IMG/VR virus record: IMGVR_UViG_3300048837_000513
Span: 1 to 36,523 of that record
Direction: 5' to 3' (one strand)
DNA length: 36,523 nt
DNA from: a virus
In this document: in pieces, positions 1 to 6,080 of the stretch
Layout: every line of letters begins with the position of its first letter
Numbering within the stretch: position 1 is the stretch's first letter
The notes under the pieces: generated by a model
What the model saw: the letters and a program-made list of their open reading frames with translations, nothing else
What the model was told of the DNA's origin: nothing
The model's database searches: none
Made by a program: the position numbers and the translations under genes

Positions 1-1
1 C

Positions 2-655
2 CCGATTTCTCACGGCCTATCTGAAGTACCTTCGCTTCAGGTTGGCTACAAGGATGCTTCAAATGACTGGCATTGGACTACGGGTGAGGGTGCGGTTCGC
101 GCTGATTCTACTCAACTCAAAGGATCGCTACAGACTTACTTCGACGCAGCGGCGACTGCGGTACGGGTTCGTGCGGTGGTTGGTGCGTCCCCTACTGGGG
201 TGAAAGAGGCGACGGCTATTGCGGCGGGGATTGTGAAAGGCGGGACGGTGCCGGGTGCTATCAATACAACTGCGGTTGGATACATCGGCGAAAATCTTAC
301 AGCAACGGCTGGCCCAACAGCAATCGGGACCAGCGAAGCCGATTTAGTAAGTTTGACTCTAACCGACGGCGTTTGGTTAATATCTGGATCTCAACAGGCC
401 GACGGTAATACAGGCGTTATAGGCACGATTGCTTATTTTTACATCAAGGGGTCAAACACTGGGACGGGTGGTAATGATCTTTTAGCGACCGTTGACGATG
501 GGGCAAGCGGTGTTCGTTTAGCAACATCTCACACATTTGCGCCAAGATGTGTGACCATTTTGACCGGCGATGCCAACAAGACAATTAAAATAAGAGCAAA
601 AACATCAACAGGAACGTCGAACATGACCGGATATTTGTCGGCTGTGAGGCTTTAA
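2..655 (+). CDS. Tail fibre protein, C-terminal fragment (5' truncated)
   Basis: The reading frame is open from base 2 to a TAA at 653-655, so the true start lies outside the window. The visible 217 residues begin PISHGLSEVPSL. The first part is rich in Ala, Val and Gly. From about residue 95 (GYIGENLTATAG) comes a beta-rich domain with the pattern 'GYIGE..T.......L.S......L.L.DGVWLISG', ending in AVRL. I know this pattern from C-terminal domains of many phage tail fibres, where it forms the trimeric tip. The next gene starts 15 nt downstream. It is probably the end of the fibre gene that leaves the window at the right edge, but direct joining of the two ends is out of frame. A separate short fibre protein is the alternative. 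Confidence 0.75.
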   Translation, partial: PISHGLSEVPSLQVGYKDASNDWHWTTGEGAVRADSTQLKGSLQTYFDAAATAVRVRAVVGASPTGVKEATAIAAGIVKGGTVPGAINTTAVGYIGENLTATAGPTAIGTSEADLVSLTLTDGVWLISGSQQADGNTGVIGTIAYFYIKGSNTGTGGNDLLATVDDGASGVRLATSHTFAPRCVTILTGDANKTIKIRAKTSTGTSNMTGYLSAVRL

Positions 656-670
656 ATTTAAAGGACACAC

Positions 671-1111
671 ATGAACCTAATTACAAAACTCGCATATAAC
701 GCATTAACGAAAACGATTCAGGCAATCGCGCCGGGTGGGGTGTCGGTTGTTATGTCTGAATCGTATTCCGGTGTTTACACACCGACTATTTCAAACACAA
801 CAAACGTAGCCGCATCAACAATGCGTCAAGCGTTTTTCACTAAAGTAAATAATGTTGTGACGGTTTATGGGACAATTGAAATTGATCCCACATCAGGTGC
901 GGCGGCCACATCGTTTAATTTGTCGCTCCCGATAGCTTCAAATTTAGCAACTTCGTATGATTTATCCGGGGTTGGTGTTGTTTATTACACGCCCGTGAGA
1001 ATCGAAGGCGACTCGCCAAACGATAAGGCGGCGTTTAGCATTCCGCCTGGAACAGCAACACCAGACAGCAATCAAGCCATGTATTATTCATTTTCTTACA
1101 CCGTAAAATAG
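671..1111 (+). CDS. Tail-fibre-associated / virion protein, hypothetical
   Basis: A 146-residue protein, ATG start after an AAGGACAC ribosome binding site. It has a short N-terminal stretch and then, from about residue 30, a beta-rich domain with 'YSGVYTPTISNTTNVAAST', a central VVTVYGTIEIDPTS and later LSLPIAS. This arrangement recurs in small proteins encoded next to phage tail fibres, and I infer a fibre-tip accessory or receptor-interaction protein. It has no signal peptide, unlike the gene after it. It lies 15 nt after the fibre end and 8 nt before the next gene, so it is part of the same late transcript. The function is inferred from position and composition; no catalytic motif is visible. 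Confidence 0.6.
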   Translation: MNLITKLAYNALTKTIQAIAPGGVSVVMSESYSGVYTPTISNTTNVAASTMRQAFFTKVNNVVTVYGTIEIDPTSGAAATSFNLSLPIASNLATSYDLSGVGVVYYTPVRIEGDSPNDKAAFSIPPGTATPDSNQAMYYSFSYTVK

Positions 1112-1119
1112 GTGACCAC

Positions 1120-1665
1120 ATGAAAAAACTTCTACTCATTCTCTGTTTCCTCCCAACAATTGCCATGGCAATTGACAGGCCAATTCCTTGCACCGGCAAT
1201 AGCTGCAAACTGCTTTTTGAAACTACCGGAAGCGGTGGGGCGAAAGTATCTGCGGGGAATGTTGACGGAACAGGCGTATGGACTATTGGGCCGAGTGGGT
1301 CTGTTGAGCACATACTTAAGGGGTCACTAAATCGGACATTGGGCAGTTCTGTATCGTCTGGCGTGAGCTTTGACAAATTTTCTGGGTCAGGGTTACTGCT
1401 TACAAACGGTTCTTCGCAAGTATTTACGACTTCGGGCAAAGCTACGCTTGTTCTCGTAAGCAACACAACAAACAACGACCATGCTTTATTTATAACAGGC
1501 GGGACAAGCACAGCGTTAATTAGTTCTTCGGGCGGTAGCTGGTCCGCAACAGACGCCGGAACGGCAACAAGATTCTTCAAAACGGCTTCGACTACTCACG
1601 AATTGAAAAACGAAACGGGCAGCTCTGTGACCTACAGGGTTCACTTCATAGTGATGGATCAATGA
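1120..1665 (+). CDS. Secreted beta-rich protein with N-terminal signal peptide
   Basis: A 181-residue protein with a typical Sec signal peptide: MKK, a hydrophobic core (LLLILCFLPTI) and an AMA cleavage site at about residue 17. The mature part is rich in Gly, Ser and Thr and lacks charged clusters. Two cysteines lie close together near the new N-terminus (PIPCTGNSCKLL), which could form a disulphide. The composition resembles the fibre-type proteins beside it, but a signal peptide is unexpected for a virion part assembled in the cytoplasm. It overlaps nothing and its stop abuts the next gene's ATG (TGAATG). Possible roles are a periplasmic or surface protein made late in infection, such as receptor masking or exclusion. 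This is inference, and the family is not recognised. Confidence 0.6.
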   Translation: MKKLLLILCFLPTIAMAIDRPIPCTGNSCKLLFETTGSGGAKVSAGNVDGTGVWTIGPSGSVEHILKGSLNRTLGSSVSSGVSFDKFSGSGLLLTNGSSQVFTTSGKATLVLVSNTTNNDHALFITGGTSTALISSSGGSWSATDAGTATRFFKTASTTHELKNETGSSVTYRVHFIVMDQ

Positions 1666-2610
1666 ATGAAAAACCTATTCCCATTATTTTTTGTGTCACA
1701 TTTTCTCGCTTGTGTAACATCGTGCAGCTACTTCCAGCGCGATAACAAGGCGGAAGACACTGCGCCTAATGAGGCTTTGGCTGCGAAGAAAGCCTTCTAC
1801 TGTGAACAGGGGAAGCGCATATTAGCGGAACGCGGCTTTATGGACGACAGGTGTGATAGTTTACTTTTCACCTCCCTTTTCGCCACGGCTTGCGGCGGGG
1901 TAGACCTTTCAGCTTGGGAAGACCCGGCGTTACCCGGAAAATGGCACCGAAACCCGCAGCGCGATTGTTTTATCAACGGTGCGCCAAACGGCTCGGCCTC
2001 TACTATCTCGCGGGATATGTTTCTCGGTCTGTTCCATCACTTGTGGAGCACGAAAGACAAACAGAACATCAGAGAGATTGTGGAATACGGCCAAGCAAAC
2101 AACTGGATCATGGGCGAGGCTAAAGACAATGAAACCTTAATCAGCCGATGTCTCATGACTCCACAGCTTATCTCTATCGCGAAGGATATGAATGGTGCAT
2201 TACTTGGACTTACGCAAGATGGGCAAGGCTCAGACGACGCGATTGGGGTCAATACGGGCTTTCGTGCGCACTTGGACGTTCTCCGCGTTCTCCTGTCTGG
2301 CCGTGTTCGCGGTGCTATATCTGATATTGAGCTAAAAACCCTGAAAGACCAAGCCGAGCGCCAACCCTTAAACGCACTGTATGTCGCAGCTTACGAGAAG
2401 TATACTGGAGGCACCAAGGCTCACAGCCTGTTGCTGGACGAAAAACACTTCCCCGGCGACAGGCTTCCTACTTCTGCCGACCACTGCATCAACTACCTCC
2501 ATTCGCGCGATGAATCTGACAGCGATTGGCAGCCTTGCCCGGAAGAAAATAAAGTACACGACGGCACCGATTTCGTTTTCGCTGCCTGGGTAGCGTTGGG
2601 TGGAAACTAG
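1666..2610 (+). CDS. Predicted phage-encoded lipoprotein, function unknown
   Basis: A 314-residue protein. The N-terminus (MKNLFPLFFVSHFLACVTSC) is a hydrophobic export signal ending in a lipobox-like VTSC, with Cys20 as the likely lipidated residue; LAC at Cys16 is an alternative. The mature part has several cysteines (C46, C63, C76) and an internal helical segment beginning RDMFLGLFHHLW, followed by NWIMGEAKDNETLISRC. I have seen this 'RDMFLGL..YLW.TKD' pattern in other phage proteins, but no function is established. The layout would suit an alpha-helical toroid fold, which is inference only. The ATG follows the previous TGA directly and the end overlaps the next gene by 11 nt, so it is co-transcribed with the lysis genes. 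Confidence 0.6.
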   Translation: MKNLFPLFFVSHFLACVTSCSYFQRDNKAEDTAPNEALAAKKAFYCEQGKRILAERGFMDDRCDSLLFTSLFATACGGVDLSAWEDPALPGKWHRNPQRDCFINGAPNGSASTISRDMFLGLFHHLWSTKDKQNIREIVEYGQANNWIMGEAKDNETLISRCLMTPQLISIAKDMNGALLGLTQDGQGSDDAIGVNTGFRAHLDVLRVLLSGRVRGAISDIELKTLKDQAERQPLNALYVAAYEKYTGGTKAHSLLLDEKHFPGDRLPTSADHCINYLHSRDESDSDWQPCPEENKVHDGTDFVFAAWVALGGN

Positions 2611-2818
2611 AGTATCGGACTTTCTGCGTCGTGACGCCGAGCGCGGGGCGGCAGACGTGGCCGATGCAATAGACAATCTAGAGAAAACCATCCGGGAAAA
2701 GCAGACAAAAGACACCATTATTATCGAATTTCCTATCAAAGCTGCAATCTTGCTATCGCTTTTTCCTGTTATAATTTCCTTATGCTTTTGCCTTTTCATC
2801 CGATGGTTTTTATCATGA
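2600..2818 (+). CDS. Small single-pass membrane protein (lysis region)
   Basis: A 72-residue protein. Residues 1-42 are polar and helical, with alternating charges (VADAIDNLEKTIREKQTKD). Residues 46-70 form one strongly hydrophobic segment (AAILLSLFPVIISLCFCLFI). A soluble N-terminal helix plus a C-terminal membrane anchor resembles small holin-like or XhlA-like phage proteins, but no family motif proves this. It overlaps the upstream gene by 11 nt and the downstream gene by 4 nt (ATGA), upstream of the peptidase, which is the expected place for a holin or its partner. Confidence 0.55.
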   Translation: METRVSDFLRRDAERGAADVADAIDNLEKTIREKQTKDTIIIEFPIKAAILLSLFPVIISLCFCLFIRWFLS

Positions 2819-3069
2819 ATGAAATTGTAGAACAAATCATCGTCATGGGTTTCGGCTCGGTTATCTCTTGGGCCGCCTGGGTGACTACTGCCCATTTTAA
2901 AATGCGGCGCGACCTTGACGCCGCTTTCACCAAAATAAGGGACTTACAAAATGCAAGACCTCGCCTTGAAACTCGCACTTGGACTTATCGCAAAATTGAT
3001 GACCGAGACATTCTTAGCCCGCGCCCTGATTGCCATGCTGGAGACGTGGTCGAAAACGACCGAAAATAA
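2815..3069 (+). CDS. Small membrane protein with coiled coil, holin-like position
   Basis: Starting at the ATG that overlaps the previous stop (ATGA) gives 84 residues (MNEIVEQIIVMGFGS...). Longer in-frame starts exist upstream, but the overlap fits the compact layout. Residues about 7-28 form one membrane segment, followed by a basic stop (KMRRDLDAAFTKIRDL) that can form a short coiled coil. The last 35 or so residues are coded in a region shared with the next gene, which starts at 2951 in another frame. A holin, holin partner or spanin-like role is possible from context only. Confidence 0.45.
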   Translation: MNEIVEQIIVMGFGSVISWAAWVTTAHFKMRRDLDAAFTKIRDLQNARPRLETRTWTYRKIDDRDILSPRPDCHAGDVVENDRK

Positions 3070-3142
3070 ACTTGACGATAAGGTCGTCAAGGCTATGGCC
3101 GATGCCCTTGGCGTACCTGTCGAGCAAATGCCTAAAGCATGA
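2951..3142 (+). CDS. Small hydrophobic helical protein, lysis region
   Basis: A 63-residue protein with an ATG preceded by AAGGG 12 nt upstream. The N-terminal half is amphipathic to hydrophobic (LALKLALGLIAKLMTETFLA). The C-terminal half is charged and ends 'NKLDDKVVKAMADALGVPVEQ'-like, a pattern found in small genes beside phage endolysins. It starts inside the preceding gene (119 nt overlap) and its stop overlaps the endolysin start by 4 nt (ATGA), so translation is probably coupled to the peptidase. The function is unknown. Confidence 0.55.
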   Translation: MQDLALKLALGLIAKLMTETFLARALIAMLETWSKTTENKLDDKVVKAMADALGVPVEQMPKA

Positions 3143-3612
3143 AAATCGAAGACTGCTATGCGCGCTATGGCAACCTTGGCGCGGTGCCCGAAGGCGGCAT
3201 GTTCTGGAAAAACGCGCCTGACTGGATTGTCCCGGTCATGGTGCCGAATGAAATCGTGCTGAGAAACTACCTGGGCAAGCCGGTCTACAGGATTTTCTGT
3301 AACAAGGACATGGTCGGGCCTTTAGGTGATGCCTTCCAAAGGCTCATTTCCTGCGGCGCACATTTGGAATTAGAGACTTTTGATGGGTGCTTTAACGTGC
3401 GTTGGATTCGAGGCGTGCCAGGCGTCCCAAGTTTCCATTCTTGGGGCTTAGCAATTGATTTTAACGCTAAGAAAAATCCGCTAGGTGGGGCCGCATCCTG
3501 GTCGCCTCTGTTTATTGCCTGTATGGAAGCGGCAGGATTTACCTACGGAGGGCGATTCTCTCGGCCCGACCCTATGCACTTTCAACTAGCGCAAATACCT
3601 AAGACCCTCTGA
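3139..3612 (+). CDS. Endolysin, M15-family D-Ala-D-Ala (VanY-like) peptidase
   Basis: A 157-residue protein with the zinc-ligand motifs of M15 peptidases: S-x-H-x-x-G-x-A-x-D as SFHSWGLAID (His100, Asp107) and a C-terminal D-P-M-H-F (His147). Enzymes of this family cut peptide cross-links of peptidoglycan, so this is the predicted lytic enzyme. It has no signal peptide and therefore needs a holin; three small membrane or hydrophobic genes lie immediately upstream. The length is about that of a bare catalytic domain, with no separate cell-wall-binding domain. The ATG overlaps the preceding stop (ATGA). It is the last gene of the rightward late operon, and the next gene converges on it 22 nt away. 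Confidence 0.85.
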   Translation: MKIEDCYARYGNLGAVPEGGMFWKNAPDWIVPVMVPNEIVLRNYLGKPVYRIFCNKDMVGPLGDAFQRLISCGAHLELETFDGCFNVRWIRGVPGVPSFHSWGLAIDFNAKKNPLGGAASWSPLFIACMEAAGFTYGGRFSRPDPMHFQLAQIPKTL

Positions 3613-3634
3613 TTTTTCAATTGTCTTAAAGACC

Positions 3635-3928
3635 TCAGCCCAAAGTTTTTCTCGCACCGGTACGCTTGTACGCTGGCGGGCGCGGATCAACGCGGTCGCG
3701 GCCTTTGATAAAAGTGTCAAGATCCTTTGCATGTTTGCTCCTTTCGTGTTCTGTGCATCTTTTGATCAGTATATCACGGGCACCGAATACAGGGCCGCCG
3801 TACCTGGAAGCGTTACCCTTACACTGGGGGCAAATGAAAATTCCCCCGTTGTCTTCTGATAGATTTTCTAAAGGTTTCTCCAGAATCCGCCGATCATTAT
3901 TTGAACCAAGACCAGGTGCGGTTTGCAT
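3635..3928 (-). CDS. Small basic hypothetical protein with a CxxC motif
   Basis: A 97-residue protein. The start was chosen at an ATG with a strong AAAGGAG site 10 nt upstream; an earlier in-frame ATG would read through a hairpin and lacks such a site. It contains ICPQCKGNASRYGG and later KRCTEHERSKH, which could supply CxxC plus Cys/His zinc ligands. The C-terminus is very basic. It is the last gene of the leftward operon and is separated from the gene before it by a hairpin. No family is recognised. Confidence 0.5.
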   Translation of the reverse strand: MQTAPGLGSNNDRRILEKPLENLSEDNGGIFICPQCKGNASRYGGPVFGARDILIKRCTEHERSKHAKDLDTFIKGRDRVDPRPPAYKRTGARKTLG

Positions 3929-3964
3929 AGCGCATATCTCCTTTACGTCGACCTTCCGTTTAAA

Positions 3965-3995
3965 ACCCTGCCTGCCCTGGGATCGCGGGCAGGGT
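3965..3995 (-). terminator. Hairpin between leftward genes, probable terminator or attenuator
   Basis: ACCCTGCC and GGCAGGGT form an 8-bp inverted repeat, with the alternative CCTGCCC/GGGCAGG also available. Read on the minus strand, the stem starts just after the stop codon of the zinc-ribbon gene (3999-4001) and is followed by GGTTTTAAA. The T run is short, so it may only partly stop transcription before the last gene. Confidence 0.5.
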
Positions 3996-3998
3996 GTC

Positions 3999-4319
3999 TT
4001 ATTTCGCTGTCCCTTCTCTGGAAGCATAAATGACCTCTGGCTTTTCTGGCTGTGAAATGTTGCTTGGATATGTCACCGCGTAGTGCTTCGGCTCTGGCTC
4101 AATCGTCAACGCCGCGACCATCTGCCTAAGCCATTCAACTTCCGACAAAATGGCTCTACCTTGCGGCGCATCTTTTTTCGGTGGGCGCATGGCCCACTGC
4201 TCTCCTGTAAATGTGTAACCACCTATAGGGCATTGTGTCTCGTGTGCCTTACCCTGTTCATGGTAGCCGATGGCATTGCATCCTCTCCCGCAAAACGGGC
4301 ATGTTATCTGGTCGCTCAT
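3999..4319 (-). CDS. Zinc-ribbon small protein (Lar-like fold possible)
   Basis: A 106-residue protein whose N-terminus carries CPFCGRGC, then HETQCPIGGYTF, giving four or more Cys/His zinc ligands in the first 35 residues. The 'CPFCG...A...W' arrangement resembles phage Lar-type restriction-alleviation proteins, but the match is limited to the zinc finger, so that name is not assigned. Its ATG overlaps the stop of the upstream gene (ATGA). A hairpin follows its stop codon. Confidence 0.6.
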   Translation of the reverse strand: MSDQITCPFCGRGCNAIGYHEQGKAHETQCPIGGYTFTGEQWAMRPPKKDAPQGRAILSEVEWLRQMVAALTIEPEPKHYAVTYPSNISQPEKPEVIYASREGTAK

Positions 4320-4810
4320 TTAACCCCCAGCCGCTTCGATAGCTCCGTGACAGCGTATTTCATAGCCTCATCGCATAGCTCTTTTTTTATCTTGTCAGTA
4401 AATTCTTTCTTGAAGTCAGTCATGCAGCTTTCAACGGTCGATAAAACCGCCTTTGTGAAAGCATTATTGTCTTGGCGGTGGTACTCATTTTTGAACACAC
4501 AAGATTTTTCAACAGCGTCAAGAATCCTTTTTCTTACTGACCAAGTTCCCCTTGGTTGGCCCCATGTAGCGACTTCTTGAAATTCATGGTCGATTACGTC
4601 GCTAAATATTTTAGTTAATTCTTTAGTGACTATACCTGGTGTTTCTTCATAAATCGCTGACGCAACTTGCTCTTTTGCCTGTTCAGCTACAGTTGGCCAA
4701 AGCTCGGAATAGACCTCATCAATAACAGCTCGACGCAATGCCTCTTTAGCTGTCATCCCCTTTTCACTCTCTTTAACAAATAGATCGTCTAGTCTTATTT
4801 CTATATTCAC
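4316..4810 (-). CDS. Hypothetical charged helical early protein
   Basis: A 164-residue protein with a GTG start (CAC at 4808-4810 on the plus strand) that overlaps the stop of the small upstream gene by 2 nt. It is rich in Glu and Lys with long predicted helices (KFT-type repeats near the C-terminus such as MTDFKKEFTDKIKKELCDEA). A WSVRKRI segment near residue 90 is basic. No known domain is recognised. The overlap with both neighbours shows it belongs to the coupled leftward operon. Confidence 0.6.
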   Translation of the reverse strand: MNIEIRLDDLFVKESEKGMTAKEALRRAVIDEVYSELWPTVAEQAKEQVASAIYEETPGIVTKELTKIFSDVIDHEFQEVATWGQPRGTWSVRKRILDAVEKSCVFKNEYHRQDNNAFTKAVLSTVESCMTDFKKEFTDKIKKELCDEAMKYAVTELSKRLGVK

Positions 4811-4968
4811 TGCACCGCCTCCTGTTTCATGGCCCCTTTAATTTTCTCAAGTTCTTCATTATTTACCGAATGTGCCTTACGGAAAAACTTTTCGGCTATT
4901 TCTTCATTGTGAAACATTTTGAGAACGTCGTGAACCATTACAGGCACGCCGCGCTTATCGTGCAACAT
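4807..4968 (-). CDS. 53-residue early protein sharing a C-terminal module with the 219-residue protein at 6077-6736
   Basis: A short gene starting MLHDKRGVPVMVHDVLKMF. A strong ribosome site (GGGAGGTGG) lies about 6 nt before the ATG, inside the end of the preceding repeat gene (14-nt overlap). Its stop overlaps the next gene's GTG. Residues 24-50 read EEIAEKFFRKAHSVNNEELE and then KIKGAMK. This nearly matches the C-terminus of the 219-residue protein (AEIAEKFFRKAYSVNNDDLE, then KIKEAVT), and the DNA also matches closely. The strong Shine-Dalgarno, the overlaps and the paralogy support a real gene; the function is unknown. Confidence 0.65.
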   Translation of the reverse strand: MLHDKRGVPVMVHDVLKMFHNEEIAEKFFRKAHSVNNEELEKIKGAMKQEAVQ

Positions 4969-5404
4969 CGTTTACCACCTCCCTCAACTTCTCAATTTGT
5001 TTTTCACGCGCAGCAGCATCAGCAGCAGCAGCAGCAGCATCAGCAGCAGCATCAGCAGCAGCAGAAGCAGAAGCAGAAGCAGAAGCAGAAGCAGAAGCAG
5101 AAGCAGCCAGCTCCTCTTTTGTCGACCTGCCGTTCGCAAATCGCTCGGCTACATCACAAGCGTTTATACTTCTAGGGTCTGGATTCTTAACCAGCTTCAA
5201 AGCCACACGAGCGCACCATACTGCAAAAAGCCTATTCGTTTTATCGTCGAGCAGTTTAGTGGCTACCCAAATACGATCAGCAGGTTTTGCTTTTTCGACA
5301 TTTAAAATATCAAGCAAAGTACCCGACCAATCTTCAGCGACAAAATCGCGCGGATTAGAACATGGATTTAAATCGTCGATGTCTTTTAGGGTGTAGGTTT
5401 TCAT
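4955..5404 (-). CDS. Early protein with an Ala/Ser and Ala/Asp low-complexity expansion
   Basis: A 149-residue protein. The non-repetitive part (residues 1-98) begins MKTYTLKDIDDLNPCSNPRD and contains DKTNRLFAVWCARVALKLV and a block resembling 'NPDPRSI.AC.VAE.FA.G..T.EEL', a layout I have seen in phage and prophage proteins that carry Ala-rich repeats. Residues about 99-130 are (AS)n followed by AAAD-type repeats; the last 18 residues are a charged helix. The repeat is encoded by seven exact AAGCAG hexamers and adjoining CAG/CAT triplets. Unit lengths are multiples of three, so copy-number change keeps the frame. The ATG overlaps the upstream stop (ATGA). The function is unknown. Confidence 0.65.
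   Translation of the reverse strand: MKTYTLKDIDDLNPCSNPRDFVAEDWSGTLLDILNVEKAKPADRIWVATKLLDDKTNRLFAVWCARVALKLVKNPDPRSINACDVAERFANGRSTKEELAASASASASASASASAAADAAADAAAAAADAAAREKQIEKLREVVNDVAR
5012..5106. repeat. CAG-type triplet and hexamer microsatellite inside a gene
   Basis: On the plus strand, runs of CAG with scattered CAT (5012-5064) are followed by seven consecutive copies of AAGCAG (5065-5106). On the coding minus strand these read as Ala/Asp and then Ala-Ser repeats. Such tracts can change length by strand slippage without breaking the frame. Confidence 0.85.
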
Positions 5405-5772
5405 CGGGCTAATTCTTTTATGACTTTGTAGCCGCTGCCGTAGCCGCTGCCGTAGCCGCTGCCGCTGCCGTAGCCGCTGCCGTAGCCGCTGCCGTAGCCG
5501 CTGCCGCTGCCGTCGCCGCTTCCGTAGCTGTAGCCGTCGCCGTTGCCGTCGCCGTTGCCGTAGCCGTTGCCGCTGCCGTAGCCGCTGCCGCTGCCGTCGC
5601 CGCTTCCGTAGCCGTAGCCGTCGCCGTTGCCGTCGCCGTTGCCGTAGCCGTTGCCGCTGCCGTAGCCGCTGCCGTAGCCGCTGCCGTAGCCGCTGCCGTA
5701 GCCGTCGCCGCTTCCGTAGCCGCTGCCGCTGCCGTCGCCGCTTCCGTAGCCGTCGCCGCTTATCTTGCCCAT
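5401..5772 (-). CDS. Gly/Ser/Tyr/Asp repeat protein (YGSG and DGSG units)
   Basis: A 123-residue protein that is almost entirely repeats: after MGKIS come about 110 residues of Gly alternating with Tyr, Ser, Asp or Asn (units YGSG, DGSG, NGYG, DGNG), ending YKVIKELAR. No hydrophobic core is visible, so a disordered or glycine-loop structure is likely. Similar GDGYGSG repeat tails occur in phage and prophage proteins where they follow a globular N-terminal domain; here that domain is absent, so the gene may be a reduced form. Its start overlaps the upstream gene by 13 nt and its stop overlaps the downstream ATG (ATGA). The function is unknown. Confidence 0.6.
   Translation of the reverse strand: MGKISGDGYGSGDGSGSGYGSGDGYGSGYGSGYGSGYGSGNGYGNGDGNGDGYGYGSGDGSGSGYGSGNGYGNGDGNGDGYSYGSGDGSGSGYGSGYGSGYGSGSGYGSGYGSGYKVIKELAR
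5431..5760. repeat. Minisatellite of GCCGCTGCCGTA-type 12-bp units with an 84-bp higher-order duplication
   Basis: The tract is built from GCCGCTGCCGTA and variants (GTC, GTT, TCC at the changed triplet). Within it, 5521-5604 is repeated head-to-tail from 5605 with a period of 84 bp and one mismatch (5529/5613) over the next 70 or so bases. It encodes the Gly-rich protein on the minus strand. Confidence 0.85.
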
Positions 5773-6080
5773 GGCTTCACCACTTCAATTGACGCTCGAG
5801 CCACATCGGTACAATCAATCATTTCGCATGCCTCAAAGATTTCTACTAGACCCACTGGAGCGGGAAACTTGCAATTCTCAGGCGAATTCGTTCCTTCCAT
5901 AGCAAGCTGCGAAAGACTGGCGGCCCCATCCCAGTACCAGATCCGTCTAGCGTTTTTCAAAGTCACCGACGGCCCTTTGCAGGACACCAGCACGCCAGCA
6001 AAAACCCCAGCCTGTGCGCTTCGGACGATTACGTATCTTTCTGATTTTTTCGCTGCCTTCTTAACAGTTTTCTTTTTCAT
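5760..6080 (-). CDS. DUF6948-like phage protein
   Basis: A 106-residue protein with a lysine-rich start (MKKKTVKKAAKKS), then RYVIVRSAQAGVFAG, LKNARRIWYWDGAASLSQLA, a short charged linker, and NCKFPAPVG. The 'VIVR...AGVFAG......V.L..AR.LWYWDGA.SL.QLA' signature matches, from memory, the phage family DUF6948, which has no established activity. Its neighbours (the repeat proteins) are often found with it, which suggests a conserved early cassette. The start overlaps the upstream stop (ATGA). The assignment rests on the visible motif, not on a search. Confidence 0.7.
   Translation of the reverse strand: MKKKTVKKAAKKSERYVIVRSAQAGVFAGVLVSCKGPSVTLKNARRIWYWDGAASLSQLAMEGTNSPENCKFPAPVGLVEIFEACEMIDCTDVARASIEVVKPWAR

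Noticed and set aside
1035-1580. 181-residue minus-strand frame
   Set aside because: It is antisense to the signal-peptide gene, has no ribosome site and shows shadow-like composition.
2368-2895. 175-residue minus-strand frame
   Set aside because: It crosses the ends of three coupled plus-strand genes and has no recognisable domain.
3666-4055. 129-residue plus-strand frame
   Set aside because: It is antisense to two minus-strand genes with ribosome sites and zinc motifs, and it crosses the hairpin.
4870-5305. Plus-strand open frames rich in Gln/Lys or Ser/Arg across the CAG repeat
   Set aside because: They are alternate readings of the microsatellite. The minus-strand gene has overlaps with both neighbours and a normal N-terminal domain.
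5012-5760. CRISPR-like regular repeats
   Set aside because: There are no unique spacers; the repeats are short contiguous coding units in frame.
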